Shown here piece after piece: positions 1 through 5,510 of a stretch of DNA of 6,564 nt. Origin of the DNA: an uncultured Cellvibrio sp. (GTDB taxonomy: Bacteria > Pseudomonadota > Gammaproteobacteria > Pseudomonadales > Cellvibrionaceae); NCBI GenBank assembly GCA_946886255.1, contig CAMPIG010000277.1:1-6564 (forward strand). The letters are read 5' to 3'. Every line of letters begins with the position of its first letter. Positions within the stretch are counted from its first letter, which is position 1. A model generated the notes under the pieces. It had not been told where the DNA came from and searched no databases. It saw only the letters and a list, made by a program, of their open reading frames with translations. The position numbers were made by a program, and so were the translations under genes.

Positions 1-4
1 ATAA

Positions 5-2470
5 ATGAGAGATAACCCTCCGTCGTTTTTTCACGGCATCTCTTTTCAATTAGCCAAGATCGGCATTATTTTGGCGTTTGTGCTCAGTTTTTTTATGAGC
101 TCAGCACAACTATACCTCGATTTTCACAACCAGCAGGAAGAACTGGAAGGTCTGATCAATCGGGTGATTGAAGTGGCCACGCCACCTGCCGCCCGTTCGG
201 TGCAAACGCTTGACGATGAGCTCTCTGATGAAGTGGTCAACGGCCTGTTGCGTTATGGTTTTATCTATGAGGTCATCATTACTGATGAACTCGGCAATAT
301 TCTCGCCCAAGGTCGCAGTGAACGTCCACCGTCCACAACACGCTGGATGACGGAGCAACTGACGGAAAGCAGCAAGGTATATTCAGCGGATTTGATGATT
401 GCCGGGTACGCCGAAGGTACTGCGGGCAATATCCGTTTTTCGGTGGACATGGATCAAGCATTAGCCGGTTTTTATGCGCGCTCCCAATTGGGTTTATTCA
501 CCGGGGTATTGCGCAATATGTTATTGGTGTTGCTGCTGTTTTTTGCATTTTATTTCACGCTCACCAAACCCCTCGCGAAGCTGGCTCGCGAAATCAATAA
601 CATCAATCCCGATCATCCTGGTGTGCAGCGGCTCACTCCGCTGCCAGCGCGGCGTAAAGATGAGCTGGCACAACTGATCAGCAGCAGTAATCAATTGCTT
701 GATGTGGTGGAGCTGTCTCTGGCAAAACGGCGTGCGGTAGAACTTGCTTTGCGCAAAAGTGAAGAACACTTGCGGCAGATTATCGACAGCCTTCCCGTTA
801 TGATCGGTGCACGCAATATCGCGGGCTACTATTTGTTTGCCAATAAGGCATTGTCCGACAAGTTGGGTTTTACCCAAGAGCAAATGCGTAACCAGCATGT
901 GCGTCAGCTGTTAAAAAATTCGGTATTCGATATTGACTCCATGTTGCAAAACGATCAACGGGTTATCAGCGGTGGGCAGGCGATTGATGTATTTGAAGAA
1001 GTTTTTATTACCGCAACGGGTGAGAGTATCTATCTACAAACCCACATCATGCCGATGGCATTTTACGATGAGAAAGTCGCGCTGATTGTATCGGTAGATG
1101 TGACCGAGCGTAAGAACGCCCAGGCAAAAATGGAATATATGGCGCACCATGATGCGCTGACCGGATTACCCAACCGTATCCAATTGGTTGAACGGCTGGA
1201 GCACGAACTGCGCCGCGCGGAGCGCCACGCCTATTACGGTGCAGTGTTATTTATCGATCTCGATCAGTTCAAGAATATCAACGATTCACTGGGTCACCCG
1301 GTCGGTGATCGAGTGTTACAGGAAGTGGCCAGTCGTCTGACGCGCACCGTGCGCGATGAAGATCTGGTGGCGCGATTGAGCGGCGATGAATTTGTGGTGG
1401 TACTGACCGTACTGGACCAGGATCTGGAAACCGCCGCGTTACGCGCAGGAGAAATCAGTGAAAAAATTCGCGCGGTTATTTCACAGCCTTGTGTTTACGA
1501 AGATATGGAATTGCGCGTGACCTGTAGTGTGGGTGTAGTGGTTTACCCCGACCGCAATAACTCGGTTCACGAACTTCTCCGTTACGCTGATACCGCTATG
1601 TATCAGGTGAAGGAAAAGGGTCGCGATTCTATCGAATTTTTCAACGAAGAAATGGCCGATAAAGTCAGTCGACAATTGGTGATGGAAGGCGACCTGCATC
1701 GTGCGCTAGATGAGCAACAATTCGAATTATATTTTCAGCCCAAGGTTGATGTGCTCAATGGTCGCGTAAAAGGGGCAGAAGCTTTATTGCGCTGGTTGCA
1801 TCCCACCAAGGGTACTATTTCTCCCATCGAATTTATTCCGGTATTGGAAACCTCCGGCATGATTCTGGATGTGGGGCAGTGGGTGCTGGAGGAAGCCTGT
1901 AAAACGCTGGTGCGTTGGCAGACGCAGGGTTTATGGCAAGAAGGTATGCGCTTGAGTATTAATATCAGTCCGCGGCAGTTTCGCCGCAATGCGTTTGTCG
2001 ATGACGTCTTGCGAACCTTGGACACCTACGCCATTCCACACAAATCACTGGAGATGGAAATTACCGAAGGCATTGTTATCCAGCGTGTCGATGAAGCCAT
2101 TACCACCATGACCGTGCTGGCAGATCAGGGCATCAGTTTCTCGTTGGATGACTTCGGTACGGGTTATTCATCCATCAGCTATTTAAAACGTTTGCCGGTT
2201 GGTGTCTTGAAGATTGACCAGGGCTTTGTGCGCGACATCATTGAAGATCGTAATGATCGGGTGTTGGTAGAGACGATTATCACCATGGGTCGCTTGTTGG
2301 ATATGGAAGTGGTTGCCGAAGGCGTTGAGCAGGCAGAACAGCTGACAATCCTCAAACAATACGGCTGTCATTTTTATCAAGGCTATTATTTCAGTCCCGC
2401 CGTAAACCTCACATCCTTCGAGAATATCCTGCGTGCTGATCAGCAAGAGACCGTTAAAACAAGCGGCTGA
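5..2470 (+). CDS. Membrane-bound PAS-GGDEF-EAL protein (predicted diguanylate cyclase/c-di-GMP phosphodiesterase)
   Basis: This 821-residue protein is predicted to make and/or break cyclic di-GMP at the inner membrane. A membrane segment at about 18-36 and a second at about 172-187 flank a periplasmic sensor region (about 38-163) of no family I recognise. A HAMP-like linker (about 188-240) and a PAS domain (about 255-375) follow. The GGDEF domain (about 379-540) has the metal-binding D418, N426/D427 and the signature SGDEF at 459-463. An inhibitory-site RxxD (R450-D453) sits exactly five residues before the signature. The EAL domain (about 560-810) keeps E592-A-L, N653, E685, D715-D716, K736, E772 and Q792, so phosphodiesterase activity is likely. 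SGDEF is a tolerated variant, so cyclase activity is possible. The ATG is fixed by an in-frame TAA immediately before it (2-4). Its promoter and ribosome site lie outside the window. The 3' end overlaps the convergent rsmE gene. Which activity dominates cannot be read from sequence. Confidence 0.95.
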   Translation: MRDNPPSFFHGISFQLAKIGIILAFVLSFFMSSAQLYLDFHNQQEELEGLINRVIEVATPPAARSVQTLDDELSDEVVNGLLRYGFIYEVIITDELGNILAQGRSERPPSTTRWMTEQLTESSKVYSADLMIAGYAEGTAGNIRFSVDMDQALAGFYARSQLGLFTGVLRNMLLVLLLFFAFYFTLTKPLAKLAREINNINPDHPGVQRLTPLPARRKDELAQLISSSNQLLDVVELSLAKRRAVELALRKSEEHLRQIIDSLPVMIGARNIAGYYLFANKALSDKLGFTQEQMRNQHVRQLLKNSVFDIDSMLQNDQRVISGGQAIDVFEEVFITATGESIYLQTHIMPMAFYDEKVALIVSVDVTERKNAQAKMEYMAHHDALTGLPNRIQLVERLEHELRRAERHAYYGAVLFIDLDQFKNINDSLGHPVGDRVLQEVASRLTRTVRDEDLVARLSGDEFVVVLTVLDQDLETAALRAGEISEKIRAVISQPCVYEDMELRVTCSVGVVVYPDRNNSVHELLRYADTAMYQVKEKGRDSIEFFNEEMADKVSRQLVMEGDLHRALDEQQFELYFQPKVDVLNGRVKGAEALLRWLHPTKGTISPIEFIPVLETSGMILDVGQWVLEEACKTLVRWQTQGLWQEGMRLSINISPRQFRRNAFVDDVLRTLDTYAIPHKSLEMEITEGIVIQRVDEAITTMTVLADQGISFSLDDFGTGYSSISYLKRLPVGVLKIDQGFVRDIIEDRNDRVLVETIITMGRLLDMEVVAEGVEQAEQLTILKQYGCHFYQGYYFSPAVNLTSFENILRADQQETVKTSG

Positions 2471-3164
2471 TAATGAAGGGAAGCGCGGTATCAACGCGCA
2501 GGATGCGTTCACCTACATGCACGGCATCAAAACCGCAGCGCATCAATAGATCAATTTCGTAAGGGATGAACCCGCCTTCGGGACCAATCGCCAGTGTCAC
2601 TCGCCCATCAACCTGCCTCGGGCAGGCGGTATCGGTATAGGGGTGAGCCACCAGTGCACGGGAATCCTTTATTAATACCGGCAGTTCATCTTCCACAAAA
2701 GGCTTAAAACGTTTTTCCAGGCGCACTTGCGGCATCTGTGTGTCACCGCCTTGTTCCAGACCCAACAGCAAATGATCGCGCACGCTGTCCGGCTCAAGGA
2801 TTGGTGTTTGCCAGTAGCTTTTTTCTACGCGGTAGCTGTTGATCAAAATGACATCCTTCACGCCGAGGGTGGCGCAATTTTGCAGGATGCGTTTGAGCAT
2901 CTTGGGGCGGGGCAGGGCGAGCATCAGGGTTAATGGCAAGGGGGCCGGTGGTGTGTGTTGCAAAGCCACGGTTAATTCAATTTCATCCGGATAAATCGCG
3001 GTGATGCTTGCGGTGCCGATGAACCCATTGATCAAACCCACTTTCAGTTGATCGTCCACACCGGCTTTGTGAATATTCAGGATATGTTGCACCCGCCGCT
3101 CATCGCGCAACCGGGCCTGGGTGGGTGAAACAAAATCATCAGCGGACAGAAGAATCAGGTTCAC
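2454..3164 (-). CDS. rsmE: RsmE-family 16S rRNA (uracil-1498-N3) methyltransferase, pseudomonad-type variant
   Basis: The family transfers a methyl group from S-adenosylmethionine to N3 of U1498 in 16S rRNA of the small subunit. The 236-residue product has the usual length. An N-terminal PUA-like RNA-binding part (about 1-75) is followed by a SPOUT methyltransferase fold. The two family signatures at the knotted cofactor site are IGPEGGF at 193-199 and GERILRVDTA at 218-227. The central part (RPKMLKR, RVEKSYWQTP, LEQGGD) departs from the E. coli-type QK..ELGV block and resembles a form I recall from pseudomonads, so the target base is less certain than the family. Translation appears to start at GTG; only a weak TGGA-like ribosome site precedes it. 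The gene lies 50 bp downstream of tRNA-Arg on the same strand with no terminator visible between them, so co-transcription is likely. Its stop codon lies inside the end of the convergent GGDEF-EAL gene. Confidence 0.85.
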   Translation of the reverse strand: MNLILLSADDFVSPTQARLRDERRVQHILNIHKAGVDDQLKVGLINGFIGTASITAIYPDEIELTVALQHTPPAPLPLTLMLALPRPKMLKRILQNCATLGVKDVILINSYRVEKSYWQTPILEPDSVRDHLLLGLEQGGDTQMPQVRLEKRFKPFVEDELPVLIKDSRALVAHPYTDTACPRQVDGRVTLAIGPEGGFIPYEIDLLMRCGFDAVHVGERILRVDTALPFIISRLF

Positions 3165-3214
3165 GGAAGATCATCCAGGATGGCGTCGGACAAGAAACAG
3201 CGTAGTGAAAAGAG

Positions 3215-3291
3215 TGGTGCCCCGGAGACGATTTGAACGTCCGACCTGCCGCTTAGGAGGCGGCTGCTCTATCCAACTGAGCTACCGGAGC
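3215..3291 (-). tRNA. tRNA-Arg, anticodon CCT
   Basis: A complete 77-nt cloverleaf can be folded on the minus strand. The acceptor stem is GCTCCGG/CCGGGGC with one G-U pair. The D stem is GCTC/GAGC with loop AGTTGGATA, and the anticodon stem is GCCGC/GCGGC with loop CTCCTAA, giving anticodon CCT. The variable loop is AGGTC, and the T stem GGACG/CGTCT encloses loop TTCAAAT. Discriminator A73 and an encoded CCA end are present. It reads the AGG arginine codon. A sigma70-like promoter lies just upstream and rsmE follows at 50 bp. Confidence 0.97.
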
Positions 3292-3318
3292 ATGGCGTTG
3301 AGTTTGCGAAGCGGCGCC

Positions 3319-3347
3319 ATTGTAAAAAGTTTTGCCACAGAATCCAA
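3319..3347 (-). promoter_or_regulatory. Probable sigma70 promoter of tRNA-Arg
   Basis: On the minus strand a TTGGAT -35 box (3 of 6 matches to TTGACA) and a TACAAT -10 box (5 of 6) are separated by 17 bp. A GC-rich run, GGCGCCGC, follows the -10 box; such discriminators are typical of stringently controlled stable-RNA promoters. The predicted start near 3312 leaves a leader of about 20 nt before the tRNA. rsmE is probably read from the same promoter. Confidence 0.5.
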
Positions 3348-3367
3348 GGCAAAGGAGTGAGAGTGGT

Positions 3368-3397
3368 GGAATCGCCTGAGATATGTCAGGCGATTCC
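3368..3397 (-). terminator. Strong hairpin after flgN, possible terminator without a U-tract
   Basis: A perfect 12-bp inverted repeat (GGAATCGCCTGA / TCAGGCGATTCC) encloses a 6-nt loop and starts 7 nt past the flgN stop codon. Neither strand has a T-run after the stem, so it does not fit the classical intrinsic terminator. It may stop transcription inefficiently or protect the 3' end of the flgMN mRNA. It lies between flgN and the tRNA promoter, the expected place for a transcription boundary. Confidence 0.5.
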
Positions 3398-3404
3398 CGG
3401 CCTA

Positions 3405-3884
3405 TCAGGCTTCCGCGATACAGTGTGAACTGGCGGAACTGGTGGTAGAACCGGCGCTGGTGTACAACTGGGGTGCAGCAACCTGGCCGCGTAGCAGGTT
3501 AAGCAACTGACCGAGGGTCTGTTTGGAGCGTCCGATCATTTTGCCGTTAATTTCATTGAGTGATTTGCACTGGGCAAACTCCGCCATCAGGGTGCGCCAG
3601 CTTTCCAGCAGGTCACGGGTAGTCGCATTCTGCCCCAGGAAGATTTCCCATTGTTCCGGTGATGCCTTGAAGCCCGCAGCCTTCAACAGACTCGCACGCT
3701 GTTTGGCGTTGAGCCCGAGGGTTTCAAGCAACTGGTCTTTGCGCTCGATGATGGTCGGCAGTTCACTGTGATCGCGCTGTTCAAGAAGCTCGCGTTCGCG
3801 CAGTAACAAGGATTTCAATTCGCCGATTGCAGCGCTGTCTTGGGCAATCATGTTATGCAGGCTGTGCGGATGGAGTGTGGACAT
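3405..3884 (-). CDS. flgN: FlgN, flagellar export chaperone for hook-filament junction proteins
   Basis: FlgN proteins bind FlgK and FlgL in the cytoplasm and deliver them to the flagellar export gate. The 159-residue product is mostly helical, with a charged coiled-coil-like N-terminal half (about 10-55). The family's recognisable C-terminal segment runs from N113 to Q134 (NGKMIGRS, then QTLGQLLNLLRG), followed by a Leu-Tyr and a Ser/Thr-rich tail. I chose the ATG at 3882-3884 because AGAGGT lies five bases upstream. A GTG two codons earlier (3888-3890) is in frame but sits inside that Shine-Dalgarno sequence. The gene follows flgM on the same strand after an unusually wide 168-nt gap with no recognisable promoter, so it is probably expressed from the sigma28 promoter of flgM. 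The strong hairpin at 3368-3397 follows it. Identification rests on the C-terminal motif, length and position. Confidence 0.9.
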   Translation of the reverse strand: MSTLHPHSLHNMIAQDSAAIGELKSLLLRERELLEQRDHSELPTIIERKDQLLETLGLNAKQRASLLKAAGFKASPEQWEIFLGQNATTRDLLESWRTLMAEFAQCKSLNEINGKMIGRSKQTLGQLLNLLRGQVAAPQLYTSAGSTTSSASSHCIAEA

Positions 3885-3888
3885 AGTC

Positions 3889-3894
3889 ACCTCT
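3889..3894 (-). promoter_or_regulatory. Ribosome-binding site deciding the flgN start
   Basis: Minus-strand AGAGGT leaves five bases between GAGG and the ATG at 3884. Its final G begins the alternative GTG codon (3888-3890), which would then have no Shine-Dalgarno sequence of its own. The ATG start is therefore preferred. Confidence 0.7.
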
Positions 3895-4022
3895 GCGTTT
3901 ATTAAAAACCTTACAAACCGACCGGGAGGTCAGGCTCGCAGGGCCTTGCTACTGCATCATCACAGCCGCTGAACGACATCATGTCTTGTCAGGCGGAATG
4001 ATCAGATGCGCCATTGACCATC

Positions 4023-4044
4023 GCTGCCGGTTGGGGGCGGCAGC
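4023..4044 (-). other. Hairpin just after flgM, in the flgM-flgN gap
   Basis: GCTGCCG and CGGCAGC form a perfect 7-bp GC-rich stem around an 8-nt loop that is C-rich on the minus-strand transcript. It starts 8 nt beyond the flgM stop. No T-run follows, so it looks like a partial terminator, an mRNA processing or stability element, or a translational-control structure in the flgMN transcript. Its role is inferred from position only. Confidence 0.4.
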
Positions 4045-4052
4045 AACAGCCC

Positions 4053-4367
4053 CTAACCTAAAAGGTCGTCTTGCTTTAACAGGTTTTCGGCAATGCGTTC
4101 GGCGTTGATTTCAAACCGACCGCTGGCAATGGCCAGCTTTAACGCCGCGACACGCTCAACATCTACATCAGGCGACTGACTGATATTGGCCTGCAAGCGA
4201 TTGAGACGTTGTGCCTCCTGACTCAACACGACGTTCTCCTTATTGGCTGCTGTTTCAGCCGGGGCGGCAGCGTTTTTGTCGGTAGACGGCGCTACGGGCG
4301 TTGTGCTGCGGCCGCGGGTGCTGGACGCGCTTCCGGGAGTAAGGTTGTTGTTTGTGTCGATAACCAT
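4053..4367 (-). CDS. flgM: FlgM, anti-sigma28 (anti-FliA) factor
   Basis: FlgM binds the flagellar sigma factor FliA in the cytoplasm and blocks late-gene transcription until it is exported through the completed hook-basal body. The 104-residue length is typical. The first 44 residues are low-complexity, rich in Ser, Thr, Ala and Asn, as expected for the disordered export part. Residues 45-103 carry the conserved sigma-binding helices: VVLSQEAQRLNRLQ, then DVDVERVAALKLAIASGRF and INAERIAENLL. The ATG at 4367 is preceded by GGGGA at suitable distance. A near-consensus sigma28 promoter lies 116 bp upstream, giving the usual autoregulatory loop in which FliA drives its own inhibitor. flgN follows 168 nt downstream on the same strand; flgA lies upstream in its own unit. 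Confidence 0.96.
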   Translation of the reverse strand: MVIDTNNNLTPGSASSTRGRSTTPVAPSTDKNAAAPAETAANKENVVLSQEAQRLNRLQANISQSPDVDVERVAALKLAIASGRFEINAERIAENLLKQDDLLG

Positions 4368-4412
4368 GGTATTTCCCCAACTGAGTTAATGGCTGTAGCT
4401 GATAACGCAAAG

Positions 4413-4426
4413 GCGGGTAAGCCCGC
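4413..4426 (-). other. Small hairpin in the flgM 5' leader
   Basis: GCGGG and CCCGC form a 5-bp stem around a 4-nt loop (CTTA on the transcript), about midway in the predicted 108-nt leader of flgM. It might influence flgM translation, but the stem is short and no partner sequence is evident. Confidence 0.25.
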
Positions 4427-4482
4427 GTGGAGTGTGCCTGAGTTTCGGCGTCCTCGCCAAAGAAACAGGACTCCTGTGTCAG

Positions 4483-4509
4483 CTATCGGCCTGATTTACA
4501 GGAACTTTA
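4483..4509 (-). promoter_or_regulatory. Sigma28 (FliA) promoter of flgMN
   Basis: The minus strand reads TAAAGTTC, then 11 bases, then GCCGATAG. This matches the enterobacterial sigma28 consensus TAAAGTTT-N11-GCCGATAA at 7 of 8 positions in each box with exact spacing. The predicted start near 4476 gives a leader of about 108 nt before flgM. It lies 53 bp past the flgA stop, so flgMN has a late-class promoter of its own independent of flgA. Confidence 0.9.
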
Positions 4510-4562
4510 ATGATATTCCTGCATAAATTTGATCTCGCGCACATTTCGTATAAATCAACCGG

Positions 4563-5300
4563 TTAGATCGATGTTCTCACTTTGCCTGCACCCACTACTT
4601 CTGCGCTCACAATTCGTTCGGATTGGCTGTTGCGCACGCGGATGCGTTGGCCGATCCGCCCGTTGGCCATCGCGATACCGGTGGAGTTCACGGCAATGGT
4701 GCCGGCTTGCATCTCAATGTGTACGGCGTCGCCGCGCTTGATGACCAAAGGCGCATCCAGGATCGAGCCGCGAAAGGCTTCGCCGGTGTTCATTGGACGC
4801 TGCAACTCCTGGCCAATAATACTTTCGGGTCGAGCCAGGTAGCCTTGGCGGAGCTGACTGACATTCACGACTTCAATGCGGACATCGCGTTCGCTAATTA
4901 CATCTCCGCGCATTAAGGGACGACTGGCAACCGCAAGGGAACGAAACAGCGACACTTGCGCCGGGACATAGATAGACCAGCTTTGGGTAGCTTCGCAACG
5001 GGTTTGTACTGTCAAGTTGCCGCCACTGTTGCTTGAGTCATTTAGCGTCATGGTTAAAGGCTGGGTGCAAGCTGCCAATACCAAACGCGGATCCAGGTTG
5101 CCGACCGCAATCTCGATCCGTTCAACGCCCTGCTGCTGGTAGTGGTGTTGCAGGAAGGTTTCAACCTGTTGCTGCAGGTCACCCAGGTCTTGTCGGGGGG
5201 TATTCGCCTGGCTGGGTTGCAGCGTCAAGAAAACCACGCCAGCTACCGCCAGCAGCTGTTTCAGAGGCCCACCAACCAGATAAAAACTACGAATTCCCAT
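4563..5300 (-). CDS. flgA: FlgA, periplasmic flagellar P-ring assembly chaperone
   Basis: FlgA acts in the periplasm, where it helps FlgI subunits form the P ring around the rod. The chosen 245-residue product begins with a Sec signal peptide (basic start, hydrophobic core about 13-27, cleavage likely after S30-Q31-A32). Next come the conserved LDPRLVLAAC block with C78, a second cysteine C102 that probably pairs with it, and the WSIYVP strand at 108-113. A SAF/AFP-like C-terminal region (about 120-245) ends in AEVVGAGKV. I placed the start at ATG 5300 because AGGA lies six bases upstream and the signal peptide then has normal length. Earlier in-frame codons (5318, 5369) have no ribosome site and would add an odd N-terminal extension. 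A sigma54 promoter lies about 120 bp upstream. The divergent neighbour is cheV. The order flgA-flgM-flgN matches what I recall from Pseudomonas. Confidence 0.95.
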   Translation of the reverse strand: MGIRSFYLVGGPLKQLLAVAGVVFLTLQPSQANTPRQDLGDLQQQVETFLQHHYQQQGVERIEIAVGNLDPRLVLAACTQPLTMTLNDSSNSGGNLTVQTRCEATQSWSIYVPAQVSLFRSLAVASRPLMRGDVISERDVRIEVVNVSQLRQGYLARPESIIGQELQRPMNTGEAFRGSILDAPLVIKRGDAVHIEMQAGTIAVNSTGIAMANGRIGQRIRVRNSQSERIVSAEVVGAGKVRTSI

Positions 5301-5333
5301 AATTTGTCCTATCCTCATAGGGTGGATGCGGCG

Positions 5334-5403
5334 CAAAGGCCCACATTTTGTTGCCGCTATGGCAATCATCCACTAAAGAGTGACGGGTTTTAGCCGCTAT
5401 AGC
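5334..5403 (+). repeat. Two sigma28-promoter-like units 40 bp apart
   Basis: The segments 5334-5363 and 5374-5403 align at 19 of 30 positions and start exactly 40 bp apart. Both carry AAAG, then GCCGCTAT at the same offset, then GC. Each unit has the 11-bp spacing of a sigma28 promoter. The second is the better match (TAAAGAGT); the first has CAAAGGCC as its -35 and is probably weak or inactive. Confidence 0.45.
5374..5400 (+). promoter_or_regulatory. Probable sigma28 promoter of cheV
   Basis: TAAAGAGT, 11 bases and GCCGCTAT match the sigma28 consensus at 6 of 8 positions in each box with exact spacing. The predicted start near 5407 gives a leader of about 104 nt before cheV. The -10 box overlaps a perfect 10-bp palindrome, CGCTATAGCG (5395-5404). 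The promoter points straight at the sigma54 promoter of flgA on the other strand. Confidence 0.7.
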
Positions 5404-5420
5404 GTTTGTTGTTGAATTAA

Positions 5421-5436
5421 AGCAAAGACTGTGCCG
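5421..5436 (-). promoter_or_regulatory. Sigma54 (RpoN) promoter of flgA
   Basis: The minus strand reads CGGCACA, four bases, TTGCT. This fits the -24/-12 consensus TGGCACG-N4-TTGCW with only two mismatches and the obligatory GG-N10-GC spacing. The predicted start near 5410 gives a leader of about 110 nt before the flgA ATG at 5300. In Pseudomonas flgA belongs to the sigma54-dependent, FleQ-controlled class, which agrees. I could not pick out an activator (FleQ-like) site with confidence. Confidence 0.8.
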
Positions 5437-5510
5437 CCGCCAGATCACCGTTGCAGTATTTTGTATCGCCTGGCTCTTGGCTGAGCTTAAACAGATAAAA
5501 GAGGTATTAC

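Noticed and set aside
521..898. A 125-codon minus-strand open frame inside the GGDEF-EAL gene
   Set aside because: It lies opposite a well-supported membrane, HAMP and PAS region and resembles no known protein; a shadow frame.
3215..3291. tRNA-Arg gene as an integration site of a mobile element
   Set aside because: No integrase, no second copy of the tRNA 3' end and no foreign-looking genes are visible; the flanks are ordinary core genes.
3911..3982. A 23-codon minus-strand reading frame in the flgM-flgN gap
   Set aside because: It has no Shine-Dalgarno sequence, no recognisable motif, and a length expected by chance.
4466..4476. Inverted repeat CAGGA-C-TCCTG at the predicted flgMN start site
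   Set aside because: A one-base loop cannot form a stable hairpin, and no regulator site is recognised; probably coincidental.
5395..5404. Perfect palindrome CGCTATAGCG as an operator
   Set aside because: It coincides with the sigma28 -10 box, and a 10-bp palindrome alone does not support a named regulator; noted only within the promoter entry.
5418..5439. Plus-strand TAAAG followed by GCCGCC as a further sigma28 promoter for cheV
   Set aside because: The spacing is 10 rather than 11 and the -10 box is poor. The bases are better explained as the sigma54 promoter on the other strand, and 5374-5400 is a better cheV promoter.
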